This document shows, in pieces, positions 26,036 to 35,208 of a stretch of DNA of 64,000 nucleotides. Position numbers and translations under genes: made by a program. Positions within the stretch are counted from its first letter, which is position 1. Every line of letters starts with the position of its first letter. This DNA is from VFMC01 sp050248155 (GTDB lineage Bacteria; Actinomycetota; Acidimicrobiia; Acidimicrobiales; Ilumatobacteraceae). The stretch lies in the NCBI GenBank assembly GCA_050248155.1, contig JBFWSW010000001.1:62001-126000 (forward strand), read 5' to 3'. The notes under the pieces are model-generated. The model saw only the letters and a program-made list of their open reading frames with translations. It was not told the DNA's origin and searched no databases.

Positions 26036-28981
26036 GTGACTCTGTTCGTCAGCGTTCTCGGGCCGATCTCGGTCGAGCGGGCCGGAGCATCGGTCGCGCT
26101 CGGTGGCGCGAGGATGCAACTGCTGCTGGGGGTCCTCGTCGCGAACCGAGGTCGTGCCCTCGGCACTGATCAGCTCTGTGATGCGATCTGGGGTGATCAC
26201 CGACCTCTCACTGCCGTGACGACGGTGCAGAGCAACCTGTCGCGCCTGCGCAAGGTTCTCCGCCCCGAGGCGGGCATCCACGTCCGCGGGACCGGGTACG
26301 CGCTCGACGCGGCGAGCGACGTGCTCGACGTCGATCGGTTCGAGCGGGCGGTCGCGCGCAGCTCTCAGCACGAATCATCCAACCGCGCGAGTTGTGTCGC
26401 TCTCGGCGAAGCACTTGCGCTCTGGCGCGGGCCGGCATACGCAGATTTCGCGGACAACCCGTGGATCGGTCCCGAGGCCGTTCGACTCGACGAGCTCCAC
26501 CTGTCGGTGACCGAGCGATGGATCGACACGCGCCTCGATCTGGGGGACGACCTCGGTCTGGTGGCCGACCTCGAACGTTTGGTCAGCGTGCATCCACTGC
26601 GCGAGACCCTCTGGCGCCAGCTGATGCTGGCGCTCTATCGCCACGGTCGCCAGGGCGAGGCTCTGCGACGCGCGAACGATCTCTCGCGCGTCCTGCGCGA
26701 CCAGCTCGGCCTCGATCTCTCGCCCGCAGCACGAGAGCTGGAGCAGCAGATCCTCAACGACGACCCGGCGCTGCGCGCCCCTTCTCGAGGGCGACCGGCA
26801 ATGATCAGCCGAGTCGTCGACCTACCCACGCAGCTGCTCGGGCGAGATGCCGAGCTCGATCGTCTGACGCCCGTGCTGACGGCTGGACGGTTGCTCACGC
26901 TGACGGGTCCTGGAGGCGTCGGCAAGTCTCGCCTCGCACGGCGCCTCGGGGTTCAGTACGGGCGCACCAACGGAAACGCCGTCCTGATCGAGCTTGCCGC
27001 TGTGAGGCAGGCCGATTCGGTGGCGCCGGCCGTCGCGACCGCCCTCGATGTCCAGCAGCGCGGGAACAGCACGATCGTCGAGAGCCTCGCCGAGGTGCTC
27101 GGCGATACCGAGCAACTGATCATCCTCGACAACTGCGAACACGTGATCGACCCGGTCGCCACACTCGTCGCACGGCTCGTGGAGGCGTGTCCGAACCTCC
27201 ACCTGCTGACGACATCGAGAGAACCGCTGGGCGTGCCGGGTGAGATCGTGCACACGGTTGCGCCACTCGCGGTCGGAGACGATGTCAGCATCGAGGACCT
27301 CGCGGGCTCGCCGGCCGTCCAGCTGTACTGCGATCGCGCAGCGGCCGCCAGATCAGGTTTCGCAGCCTCAGCGGACGCCTTGCCCGCCATCGCCGAGCTG
27401 TGCCGGCGACTCGACGGTCTCCCGCTCGCGATCGAGCTCGCGGCTGGTCGGGCGCGCTCGCTCGGACCGGACGCGATGCTGGAGCGGCTCGATCGCCGTT
27501 TCAGCCTGCTCAACGCGGGTCGGCGACATGTCGATCAGCGGCACGCGAACCTGCAGAACCTCGTTGCCTGGTCGTTCGATCTGCTGGCTCCCGACGAACA
27601 GCAGCTCTTCATCCAGCTCTCGGTGTTCTCCGGATCCTTCGGGCTCGACGCGGTCGAGGCCATCTGCCAGGTCGACGAACATGCACGCCTGCTGTTCGGA
27701 TTGGTCGATCGCTCGATGGTCCAAGTGTCCGACTTCGACGAACCACGCTACGTGTTGCTCGAAACCCTCCGCGACTTCGCAAAGGAGAAGCTCGACCACG
27801 GGAGCGCGGCTCATGACCTCGCGAGCCGTCACCTCGCCTGGTTCCTCGATCTCGCCGAGTCCGCAGCCCACGGCCTGACTGGGCCGGACGAGAAGGCATG
27901 GAGCGACCGGATCGAGCGAGACTTCGACAACCTCCGCGCGGCCCATTCCTTCGCCATGCACTCCGGCAGTGAGGACACTGCACTGAGGCTCGTCGCCGGG
28001 TTGCAGGAGTTCAGCTTCCGCAAGATCCGGTACGAGCTCACCGGATGGGCCGACGCGTCCACACAGATGGACCGTGCTGATCAGCATCCCGTGTATCCAA
28101 GTGCGCTCGCCATCGTGGCCTACGGCCACTTCGTCCGGGGCGCGCTCGATTCGGCCATCGCTCTCGGTCACGCAGCGATCGATGCTGCTGATCGGCTCGG
28201 TGTCGACTCTGGCGGGCTGGCAGAGAGGGCGCTCGGGAACTCGTACTTCTACGTCGGGCGGCCCCACGAAGCACTTCGATGGATGGACCGGCTCGTCGAC
28301 ACAGCACGGTGCGCCGGTGAACCCTCGCGGCTGGCACACGCTCTGTACATGCGTTCCGTCGCCGAGACCAGCGTCGGCCGGGCGGGTAGCGGAGCCGCCA
28401 TGGCCTCCGAGGCGCAGGACGCGGCCCAGGCCTCTGGCTCCCCGACCGCGCTGGCACAGGCGCGCTACGCCCTCGGCCTCGCGCTCGAATCGGCCGAGCC
28501 CGACGCCGGCCGCGAGCAGCTCACGGCGGCTGTCGACCTTGCGGCCGCCGCAGGGAACCGCTGGGTGGAGGCGTTCGCCAGGACCGAGGTCCTCTGGCTC
28601 GATGCTCGGCTCGGACATGTGGAACCTGCGCTCACCGGATTCGAAACCGTGATCGACTCGTGGTACCGGGGCGGTGACTGGGCGAACCAGTGGCTTTCGC
28701 TCCGACACGTCTTCGGGATCCTGCACGACATCGGTCGCTCGGAGGAAGCGGCCACCGTGCATGGGGCGCTCGCCGCAGCGGAGGCCACCTATGCGATGCC
28801 GTTCGAGCCGTCCGACGCCGCTCGGCTGCGCAAGAGCGTGGATGACCTCCGAGAGGAGATGGGCCCGCAGCGGTTCGCCGACGCTGTCGCTCGCGGCTCG
28901 GCCATGTCCGATCAGGAGGTCGTCGCATACGTCCTCGGTGCCATCAGGATGGCAGAGTCGACGGACCGTTCGACCCCGTGA
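26036..28981 (+). CDS. AfsR/SARP-type regulator (wHTH-BTAD-NB-ARC-TPR)
   Basis: A 981-residue STAND-type transcription regulator. Order: OmpR-like winged helix (about 1-95; LRKVLRPEAGIHVRGTGYAL), BTAD helical domain (about 100-245), an NB-ARC-like ATPase with Walker A GPGGVGKSRLARRL near residue 290, Walker B IILDNCEHV near 361 and the sensor LLTTSREPLGVPGE, then a winged-helix/TPR-rich C-terminal half. Such proteins oligomerise on ligand and ATP and activate neighbouring metabolic genes. GTG 26036 begins the typical LFVSVLGPISVER strand. Possible targets are the divergent tautomerase or the downstream ABC operon. Its sequence looks somewhat less GC-biased than the neighbours by eye. Confidence 0.9.
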   Translation: MTLFVSVLGPISVERAGASVALGGARMQLLLGVLVANRGRALGTDQLCDAIWGDHRPLTAVTTVQSNLSRLRKVLRPEAGIHVRGTGYALDAASDVLDVDRFERAVARSSQHESSNRASCVALGEALALWRGPAYADFADNPWIGPEAVRLDELHLSVTERWIDTRLDLGDDLGLVADLERLVSVHPLRETLWRQLMLALYRHGRQGEALRRANDLSRVLRDQLGLDLSPAARELEQQILNDDPALRAPSRGRPAMISRVVDLPTQLLGRDAELDRLTPVLTAGRLLTLTGPGGVGKSRLARRLGVQYGRTNGNAVLIELAAVRQADSVAPAVATALDVQQRGNSTIVESLAEVLGDTEQLIILDNCEHVIDPVATLVARLVEACPNLHLLTTSREPLGVPGEIVHTVAPLAVGDDVSIEDLAGSPAVQLYCDRAAAARSGFAASADALPAIAELCRRLDGLPLAIELAAGRARSLGPDAMLERLDRRFSLLNAGRRHVDQRHANLQNLVAWSFDLLAPDEQQLFIQLSVFSGSFGLDAVEAICQVDEHARLLFGLVDRSMVQVSDFDEPRYVLLETLRDFAKEKLDHGSAAHDLASRHLAWFLDLAESAAHGLTGPDEKAWSDRIERDFDNLRAAHSFAMHSGSEDTALRLVAGLQEFSFRKIRYELTGWADASTQMDRADQHPVYPSALAIVAYGHFVRGALDSAIALGHAAIDAADRLGVDSGGLAERALGNSYFYVGRPHEALRWMDRLVDTARCAGEPSRLAHALYMRSVAETSVGRAGSGAAMASEAQDAAQASGSPTALAQARYALGLALESAEPDAGREQLTAAVDLAAAAGNRWVEAFARTEVLWLDARLGHVEPALTGFETVIDSWYRGGDWANQWLSLRHVFGILHDIGRSEEAATVHGALAAAEATYAMPFEPSDAARLRKSVDDLREEMGPQRFADAVARGSAMSDQEVVAYVLGAIRMAESTDRSTP

Positions 28982-29020
28982 GCCTGGCATCCCTCAGGGA
29001 CGACGGATCGAAGGCTGAGT

Positions 29021-30064
29021 TCAGACGTGGGTGTCGGGCGACGCTGCGTTGCTCCCGTTCAGGCTGACCGGGGTGACATTGGGGAAGTGGCAGGCGACGA
29101 AGTGGCCGGGCTCGAGCTCGCGCAGCTGCGGCTCCTCCATCCGGCAGACGTCTTGCGCCGCCGCACACCGCGGGTTGAACCGGCAGCCGGGCGGGGGCAG
29201 CACCGGTGACGGCGGCTCGCCCTCGATGGCGGTCTTGGTGACCGCGACCTCGGGGTCGGGGACCGGGATCGAGTTGAGCAGCACCGACGTGTAGTGGTGC
29301 ATGGGGTGCCGGTACAGCGCATCGGAGGGGGCGACCTCGCAGATCTTCCCGAGGTACATCACCATCACCCGGTCGCTGACGTTCTTGACGACGGCGAGGT
29401 CGTGAGCGATGAAGATGAGGGTGAGGCCGTACTCGCGCTTCAGGTCCTCGAGCAGGTTGAGCACCTGCGCCTGCACGCTGACGTCGAGCGCGCTGACCGG
29501 TTCGTCGCAGATGATGAGCGACGGATCGAGCACGAGCGAACGGGCGATCGAGATGCGCTGGCACTGGCCGCCCGAGAACTGGTGGGCCTGGCTCTCGGCG
29601 GCGCGCTGCGGGTCGATGCCGACCTGTTCGAGCACGTGGTCGACCCGCTCGGACCGCTCGGCGTCGGAGCCGCGCTTCCAGATCGTCAGCGGCTCCATCA
29701 CGATCTGGCGCACCTTGCGGCGAGGGTTCAACGACGAGATGGGATCCTGGAAGATCATCTGCATGCGCGTGCGTGCCTCGCGCATCGCATCGCCGCTCAT
29801 CTTCGTGAGCTCGTTGCCCTCGAAGAGGACCGAGCCGGAGGTCGGTCGCGGCAGCTGCATGATCGCCCGGCCCGTGGTGCTCTTGCCGCAGCCCGATTCG
29901 CCCACCAGCCCGAGCGTCTCGCCGCGCAGCACGTCGAGGCTGATGCCGCTGACCGCGTTGACCTTCAGCCCGGTTCGCCCGACGGGGAACTCGACCACGA
30001 GGTTCTCGACGCGCAGCAGCACGTCGTCGCCTTCGCGCAGGTGTGCTGTCCCGGTTCCCGCCAT
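29021..30064 (-). CDS. Dipeptide/oligopeptide-type ABC importer, ATPase F (DppF/OppF)
   Basis: A 347-residue ABC ATPase, last gene of a five-gene importer operon. Walker A GESGCGKSTTGRAI, Q-loop FQDPISSLNPRR, signature FSGGQCQRISIARSL (the usual R after Q is C), Walker B LIICDEPVSALDV and switch His in IAHDLAVVK. The C-terminal oligopeptide/dipeptide extension with the Cys cluster CRFNPRC...CRMEEPQL is present; in this subfamily it binds an iron-sulfur cluster or a metal. ATG 30064 sits 4 bp after the stop of the D-type ATPase with GGAGG upstream, so it is translated by re-initiation. Confidence 0.93.
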   Translation of the reverse strand: MAGTGTAHLREGDDVLLRVENLVVEFPVGRTGLKVNAVSGISLDVLRGETLGLVGESGCGKSTTGRAIMQLPRPTSGSVLFEGNELTKMSGDAMREARTRMQMIFQDPISSLNPRRKVRQIVMEPLTIWKRGSDAERSERVDHVLEQVGIDPQRAAESQAHQFSGGQCQRISIARSLVLDPSLIICDEPVSALDVSVQAQVLNLLEDLKREYGLTLIFIAHDLAVVKNVSDRVMVMYLGKICEVAPSDALYRHPMHHYTSVLLNSIPVPDPEVAVTKTAIEGEPPSPVLPPPGCRFNPRCAAAQDVCRMEEPQLRELEPGHFVACHFPNVTPVSLNGSNAASPDTHV

Positions 30065-30068
30065 GGTG

Positions 30069-31160
30069 TCACTGACCTCCCGTGGCGGCCGAGCCTGCCA
30101 TCTGCGCCCCGCCGTCGGCCATCTTCGCCTTGATCTCGAGATAGCGCGGGCTGCCGACCGGGTACCAGCACCGGAACAGGTGCCCGGGGTCGCCATCGGC
30201 TTCCATCATGGGGGGCTCCTCAGCGACGCACTTCTCGCCCGCGTACGGGCAGCGCGGCGCGAACCGGCAGCCCGGTGGCGGGTTGACCAGATCGGGTGGC
30301 CGGCCTCCGATGGCGTTGAGGCGGGTGTGGCTGGGGTCGTCGAGCTTGGGGATGCTCTGCAGCAACGCCTCGGTGTAGGGCATCTTCATGTTCGCGAACA
30401 AGCGGCGGGTTGTGGCCTTCTCGACGAGGCGACCGCCGTACATCACGGCGATCTCGTCGGTGTGGCCGGCGACGACGCCGAGGTCGTGGGTGACGAGGAT
30501 GAGCGACATGTTGCGGTCGCGGCGTTGCTCGCCGAGCAGGTCGAGGATCTGTGCCTGCACGGTGACGTCGAGGGCGGTGGTGGGCTCGTCGGCGAACAGC
30601 GCGGTCGGCCCACAGGCGAGCGCGATCGCGATCATCACCCGCTGGCGCATGCCGCCCGACAGCTCGTGCGGATACTGCTCGAGCCGGCGCGCCGCTTCGG
30701 GGATGCGCACGTCCTGCAACAGGCGCTCGGCGGTCTGCATCGCGGTGACGCGGCTCATGCCGAGGTGGATCTGGAGCGGTTCGGCGATCTGCCGGCCGAT
30801 CTTCATGACCGGGTTGAGCGACGTCATCGGGTCCTGGAAGATCATCGCCATCTCGCGGCCCCACACGGTGCGCATCTGCTTGCGGCTGAGGTTGCCGATC
30901 TCGCGGCCCTCGAAGCGGATGCTGCCGCCGCGCACGGTGCCACGTGGTGGGAGCAGGCCCATGATCGAGCGCGACAGGATGGTCTTGCCCGATCCGCTCT
31001 CGCCGACGATGCCGAGGGCCTTGCCACGCTCGAGGGTGAAGCTCACCCCGTCGACGGCGCGCACGAGCCCGCGGGGCGTCTTGAAGTGCGTGGTGACGCC
31101 GTCGAGCTCGAGCAGGGGACCGGAGAGATCTCGCGGTGACGCCTGGATCTGTTCGCTCAT
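30069..31160 (-). CDS. Dipeptide/oligopeptide-type ABC importer, ATPase D (DppD/OppD)
   Basis: A 363-residue ABC ATPase partner of the F subunit. Walker A GESGSGKTILSRSI, Q-loop IFQDPMTSLNPVM, signature LSGGMRQRVMIAIAL, Walker B LFADEPTTALDV, switch VTHDLGVV, and the C-terminal Cys motif CRFAPRCPYAGEKC. The ATG overlaps the permease stop as ATGA. The C-terminal tail is rich in Ala/Gly (MADGGAQMAGSAATGGQ). Energises import together with the two permeases. Confidence 0.93.
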   Translation of the reverse strand: MSEQIQASPRDLSGPLLELDGVTTHFKTPRGLVRAVDGVSFTLERGKALGIVGESGSGKTILSRSIMGLLPPRGTVRGGSIRFEGREIGNLSRKQMRTVWGREMAMIFQDPMTSLNPVMKIGRQIAEPLQIHLGMSRVTAMQTAERLLQDVRIPEAARRLEQYPHELSGGMRQRVMIAIALACGPTALFADEPTTALDVTVQAQILDLLGEQRRDRNMSLILVTHDLGVVAGHTDEIAVMYGGRLVEKATTRRLFANMKMPYTEALLQSIPKLDDPSHTRLNAIGGRPPDLVNPPPGCRFAPRCPYAGEKCVAEEPPMMEADGDPGHLFRCWYPVGSPRYLEIKAKMADGGAQMAGSAATGGQ

Positions 31161-32110
31161 ACGCCCGCCTGGCGGATGTCGAAGTGGCGTGCCAGGCGAT
31201 CGCCGATGAGGTTGAACGCCAGCACGGTGAGGAACAGGAAGAGGCAGGGGAACATCGTCGCCCACCACGCGTTGTCGAGCTTGTTGTAGTTCTCGTTGAT
31301 CTGCTTGCCCCACGTGGGCGTGCCGACCTCGACACCGAGTCCGAGGAAGGCGAGCGCGCCCTCGGCGGCGATGAGGATGCTGAGCCCCGTGAAGGCGACC
31401 GTCAGCAGCGCCGGGATGAGGTTGGGCATGATCTCGCGGAAGATCACCCGTGTCGGCTTGGCGCCCAGGCTGCGGGCGGCGAGGACGAACTCGCGCTCGC
31501 GCAGCGACAACGTCTGGGCGCGCACGATGCGGGCCAGCGGTGCCGTGGCGAGCACGCCGAGGGTGAGCACGATCTGCCACTTGCGGTCGAGCCAGTCGAG
31601 CCACCCGTGGTCGAGCCGGTACTCGTCGAGCCGGTCGACGAGGATGATCGCGAGCAGCAGTGCAGGGAGCGCCAGCAGCGAGTCGGTGATGATCGACACG
31701 ACCCGATCGATCCAACCACGGAAGTAGCCGCCGGCGACGCCGAGGAAGCCGCCGACGGAGATGCCGAACACGGTGGCGAACACGCCGATCTGCAGCGTGG
31801 TCCGTGCGCCGTAGATGCACTGGGAGAACACGTCGCGAGCCAGGCCGTCGGTACCGAACCAGGCGTTCGAGCCCGGGCCGATGCCATACCGCGCGCCGCC
31901 CGAGACCTTGGTGTCGGGATAGCGGATGAACGGCAGGTAGTCGGCGAAGATCGCCATGAGCGTGAGCGCGACGAGGAAGACGACGCCGAAGGTGACACCG
32001 AACTGGGGCACCTTGAGGCGTCGTGCCGAGCCCGGCTCGGCGTCGGGCGCGGCGTCTGGTTCGGGCAGCGTCACCTGCGTGGGCGTCGGTCCGGGCGTTG
32101 TCGTGGTCAT
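31157..32110 (-). CDS. Dipeptide/oligopeptide-type ABC permease C (DppC/OppC)
   Basis: A 317-residue inner-membrane permease with six helices. A polar Thr/Pro-rich N-terminal tail of about 40 residues precedes the first helix. The DppC N-terminal box WFGTDGLARDVFSQCIYGAR is clear, and the EAA loop reads LAARSLGAKPTRVIFREIMPN. ATG 32110 has AGGTGG 5 nt upstream and lies 10 bp after the stop of the B permease. Confidence 0.92.
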   Translation of the reverse strand: MTTTTPGPTPTQVTLPEPDAAPDAEPGSARRLKVPQFGVTFGVVFLVALTLMAIFADYLPFIRYPDTKVSGGARYGIGPGSNAWFGTDGLARDVFSQCIYGARTTLQIGVFATVFGISVGGFLGVAGGYFRGWIDRVVSIITDSLLALPALLLAIILVDRLDEYRLDHGWLDWLDRKWQIVLTLGVLATAPLARIVRAQTLSLREREFVLAARSLGAKPTRVIFREIMPNLIPALLTVAFTGLSILIAAEGALAFLGLGVEVGTPTWGKQINENYNKLDNAWWATMFPCLFLFLTVLAFNLIGDRLARHFDIRQAGV

Positions 32111-32120
32111 CGGTACCACC

Positions 32121-33122
32121 TCATGCGAGTGCTCGGGCGTGACGGATGCGGGGATCGATGACGGCATACATCAGATCGACGCTGAGGTTCACGATGACGA
32201 CCACGGCGACGATGAGCGCCGAGGCGCTCTGCACGGTGAACAGATCTCGGCTGAGCAGCGCCGACACCAGCAGGTTGCCGAGGCCGTCGAGGTCGAAGAA
32301 CTGCTCGACGACGATCGCCCCGCCGACGATCGCACCGAGCTGCAACCCGATGCTGGTGATGAGCGAGAACAGCGAGTTGCGCAACGCGTGGACCCACAGC
32401 ACCCGTCGGGGAGACACGCCCTTCGCGCTGGCGAGGGTGACGAAGTCGGCTTGCAGGGTCTGCACCATGTCGCCACGGAGCAGACGGGCGAACACGGCGG
32501 CGAGCGGCAGGGCGAGCGACAGGGTGGGCAGCAAGAAGTTGTCGACGTGCTCCGAGAGGTTCTGCCACGGGTACACCTTGTCACCGATGCGGGGGAACCA
32601 TCCGCCGATGGTGATGACGTAGTCGCCGACGGTGTACTCGTGCTTGTTGACGAACACGAGCGTCAGCACCGGTGCGAGCACGACGGTGGGCACGGACACG
32701 AAGACGAACGAGAGCCCGCTGCCGATCTTGTCGAACACGGCGTCGCGCTTGTAGGCCTGACGGACGGCGAGCGGGACGGCGAGGATGATCCCCAGCCCGA
32801 TCGAGTAGACGCCGAGCAGCACCGTCGTCCACGCCCGGCCGGCGAGGAGCTTCGAGACCGTCGACGAGTTCGGGACAGAGTAGCCCATGTCGCCGGTGAC
32901 CATGCCCTTCAGCCAGAAGAAGTACTGGGAGAAGTAGTTCTGGTCGAGGTGGTACTTCTTGGTGGTCGAGTCGATGAGATCTTGCGACGCCGTCCCACCG
33001 AGCAGCGTGCGAGCCGGATCGCCGGGAGCGTTGAGGCCGAGCCTCATGAGCACCATCACGCCGAACGTGACGATGACGAAGACGATCAGGAACTGGCCCA
33101 GTCGTTGCAGGAAGTAGCGCAC
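32121..33122 (-). CDS. Dipeptide/oligopeptide-type ABC permease B (DppB/OppB)
   Basis: A 333-residue permease: RYFLQRLGQFLIVFVIVTFG first helix, APGDPARTLLGG, KGMVTGDMGYS, the EAA loop TLASAKGVSPRRVLWVHALRN, and the typical tail VNLSVDLMYAVIDPRIRH. The GTG at 33122 is preferred over an upstream in-frame ATG because the family begins with the R-Y-F-L helix. A weak GAGGG precedes it. It is separated from the binding-protein gene by an 82-bp gap holding a 17-bp hairpin, which probably lowers its expression relative to the binding protein. Confidence 0.9.
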   Translation of the reverse strand: MRYFLQRLGQFLIVFVIVTFGVMVLMRLGLNAPGDPARTLLGGTASQDLIDSTTKKYHLDQNYFSQYFFWLKGMVTGDMGYSVPNSSTVSKLLAGRAWTTVLLGVYSIGLGIILAVPLAVRQAYKRDAVFDKIGSGLSFVFVSVPTVVLAPVLTLVFVNKHEYTVGDYVITIGGWFPRIGDKVYPWQNLSEHVDNFLLPTLSLALPLAAVFARLLRGDMVQTLQADFVTLASAKGVSPRRVLWVHALRNSLFSLITSIGLQLGAIVGGAIVVEQFFDLDGLGNLLVSALLSRDLFTVQSASALIVAVVVIVNLSVDLMYAVIDPRIRHARALA

Positions 33123-33151
33123 TCGCGACCCTCGTGGATGAACGGTTGGCG

Positions 33152-33191
33152 GCATCGGGGTGGCGCGGGCGTCGCCGCGCCACCCCGATGC
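33152..33191. terminator. Intercistronic 17-bp hairpin between binding protein and permease genes
   Basis: Perfect inverted repeat: GCATCGGGGTGGCGCGG (33152-33168), 6-nt loop, exact complement (33175-33191). It starts 13 nt after the stop of the substrate-binding protein and ends 29 nt before the permease GTG. There is no U-run, so it probably acts as a partial terminator or a 3'-end shield for the upstream message, as in other binding-protein operons. Confidence 0.8.
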
Positions 33192-33204
33192 GAGTCAGGT
33201 GATG

Positions 33205-35058
33205 TCAGGCGAGATCGGGATCGATCCAGAGCGCCTGGGTCCAGAACGAGCCCGAGAAGCCGGCGCCGTTGCGGGCCTTCGAGCCGTCGGGGAACACGTA
33301 GTCGTTCAGGCCCTGCACCTTCGGTGCGTGCGGCGTGCCCCACAGCGTCCACGACGTGGGGATCTGGTAGCACTCCTTGGCCATCTGCCGGTTGACCTCC
33401 TCGGCGTACGCCTTGCGCTTGGCCGGGTCGACCTCACCGCGCTGGTCCTCGAGGGCCTTGTCGACGATCGGATCGTTGACGCGGCCGAAGTTGAGCGCGA
33501 GTTCGCCATCGGGCGGGCCAGCCGACGAGTGCCACCAGAAGTACTGGTTGTCGATGACCGTGCCGGCGTGGTTGCGCCAGCCGTACATGTAGAAGTCGGG
33601 CACACCGAACAGCGCGTTGGTGATGAACTGATCTTGCGGAACCTGCTGGATCTCGGTCTTCACGCCGATCTCGGACCAGTAGCCCTGCAGCAGCTCGGCG
33701 GTCTGGGCGTTGATCGCCGTGACCGTCGTGCCGTACTTGACCGTGATGTCGCCCGGATGCTCGGCCTGGTACTCGGCGATGAGCGCCTTGGCACCTTCGA
33801 TGTCCTGGGCCGTGTCGAACCCGTTGTCCTCGAGGTAGCCCTCTTGGCCCGGCGAGAACAGGCCGTTGGCGACCTGCACGATGCCACCCTCGGTGAGCTC
33901 GTTGAGCTCCTCACGGTCGATCGCCTTCGACAGCGCGCACCGGACGCGTGCGTCCTGGGTCGGCCCCTCCTTGTAGAGGTCGATCAGGATGTAGTTCGTC
34001 TCGGTGAGGGTGTCCTGCTCGACCATCGGGAAGTCGTCGGGCTGGTCACGGAACTCCTGGATGACGACAGCGCTCGACGTCGAGAAGATGTCGAGGTCGC
34101 CACTCTCGAGCGCGGCGCCGGCCGTCTCGCTGTCCTCGATGACGCGGTACTCGATGCTGTCGAGGTACGGCAGTTGGTTGCCGTTGGCGTCGGTCTGCCA
34201 GTAATCGGGGTTGCGCTTCACGACGAGCTTGTCGCGCGGTGCGTAGCTCTCGACGATGAACGGGCCCGAGCCGATGGGCTGTGCCGGGTCTGCGGTGCCG
34301 GCGGCGACGGCGTCGAGCCACGTGGGCGAGGCGATCAGGCCGAGCTGGCCGGCGAGCACCGTCGGCAGGTTCGGCCATGGCCTCGGCTGGCTGAGGTCAC
34401 CGTCCTTGCCGGTGGTGATCGTGAAGGTCAGGTCGTCGACCGCCTCGATCGCGAGCGACCCGTCGGGGTTCTTGCCGAAGTCGCGCACGGCGTTGGCGAT
34501 GAGCAGGCCGGTGCCGCTGGCCTGCAGGTTCTGCACCACCGCTGCGGCGTCGAGTGGGGTGCCGTCGGTGAACTTGATGTTCGGGCGCAGCTTGAACGTC
34601 CAGACGGTGTAGTCCTCGTTCGGTTCGAAGCTCTCGACGAGCACGCCGACGGTCTCGAGATCCTCGGTGATCGCGGTGAGCGGGTCGTAGAAGCTGCGGG
34701 CCCGCTGCTGGCAGTACGAGTCGCACTGCATGGCCGCCGGCGTCCACGCGTTGGCGACCTCGGCCTCACCACTGACCACCAGCGTGCCGCCATAGACGGG
34801 CTCCTTGCCAGGAGCCTCCGCCTCGGTGGTCGCCGGAGCGGCCGTGGTGGCGGTCGTGTCGCCCGACCCGCTCGTCGTGTCGGGAGCGGCCGTGGTCTCG
34901 GACCCGCCATCGGTCGTGGCCGGGGCCGCGGTCGTGTCGTCCGATGCGGAGTCGCCGTCGTCTTTCTTGCTGCACGCACCGGCCACGAGACCGAGCGTGA
35001 CGACTGCCGCTGCCAGCAGTCGTCCGGCTCGGCGGCCGGATGATCGATGTGATCTCAC
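33205..35058 (-). CDS. Family 5 solute-binding lipoprotein of the ABC importer
   Basis: A 617-residue extracellular SBP_bac_5 protein that delivers peptides or other small ligands to the DppBCDF-like complex. A Tat/Sec-like N-terminus with twin Arg (GRRAGRLLAAAVV) leads to the lipobox LVAGAC, giving Cys29 as the lipidated residue. A Thr/Ala/Glu/Pro-rich spacer of about 60 residues follows. Mature-domain motifs are GTLVVSGEAEVANAWTP, FEPNEDYTVWTFKLRPNIKF, PIGSGPFIVESY and VRCALSKAIDREEL. GTG 35058 was chosen because AGAGGGGG lies upstream and the signal peptide then has normal length; a longer frame is a shadow. First gene of the operon. Confidence 0.9.
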   Translation of the reverse strand: MRSHRSSGRRAGRLLAAAVVTLGLVAGACSKKDDGDSASDDTTAAPATTDGGSETTAAPDTTSGSGDTTATTAAPATTEAEAPGKEPVYGGTLVVSGEAEVANAWTPAAMQCDSYCQQRARSFYDPLTAITEDLETVGVLVESFEPNEDYTVWTFKLRPNIKFTDGTPLDAAAVVQNLQASGTGLLIANAVRDFGKNPDGSLAIEAVDDLTFTITTGKDGDLSQPRPWPNLPTVLAGQLGLIASPTWLDAVAAGTADPAQPIGSGPFIVESYAPRDKLVVKRNPDYWQTDANGNQLPYLDSIEYRVIEDSETAGAALESGDLDIFSTSSAVVIQEFRDQPDDFPMVEQDTLTETNYILIDLYKEGPTQDARVRCALSKAIDREELNELTEGGIVQVANGLFSPGQEGYLEDNGFDTAQDIEGAKALIAEYQAEHPGDITVKYGTTVTAINAQTAELLQGYWSEIGVKTEIQQVPQDQFITNALFGVPDFYMYGWRNHAGTVIDNQYFWWHSSAGPPDGELALNFGRVNDPIVDKALEDQRGEVDPAKRKAYAEEVNRQMAKECYQIPTSWTLWGTPHAPKVQGLNDYVFPDGSKARNGAGFSGSFWTQALWIDPDLA

Positions 35059-35109
35059 CGTTTGGTTCCCCCTCTGTCTCTTCAGTGACAACGCCGTCGT
35101 GGCCGGGTA

Positions 35110-35125
35110 TGTGACCCCCATCACA
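35110..35125. promoter_or_regulatory. CRP/GlxR-type palindrome upstream of the ABC operon
   Basis: TGTGA-CCCCCA-TCACA is an exact TGTGA-N6-TCACA palindrome, the half-site pair of cAMP-receptor-family proteins (Crp, GlxR in actinobacteria). It lies 52-67 bp before GTG 35058, between that start and a TACAGT -10 candidate, a position that would favour repression. Confidence 0.6.
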
Positions 35126-35139
35126 CGTCGGTGGCGGCC

Positions 35140-35145
35140 ACTGTA
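35140..35145 (-). promoter_or_regulatory. Candidate -10 box of the ABC importer operon
   Basis: TACAGT on the minus strand. Transcription would begin near 35133, leaving a leader of about 75 nt that carries the CRP-type palindrome and an AGGGGG ribosome binding site. Confidence 0.4.
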
Positions 35146-35196
35146 GCCATCTCCCTCCGGCCGATTACGACGGAGCGTCGCGTTGTCGACGGGATG

Positions 35197-35202
35197 TACG
35201 TT
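35197..35202 (+). promoter_or_regulatory. Leaderless -10 box of ppk2
   Basis: TACGTT, 6 nt before ATG 35209; no Shine-Dalgarno. Confidence 0.55.
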
Positions 35203-35208
35203 CGGGTG

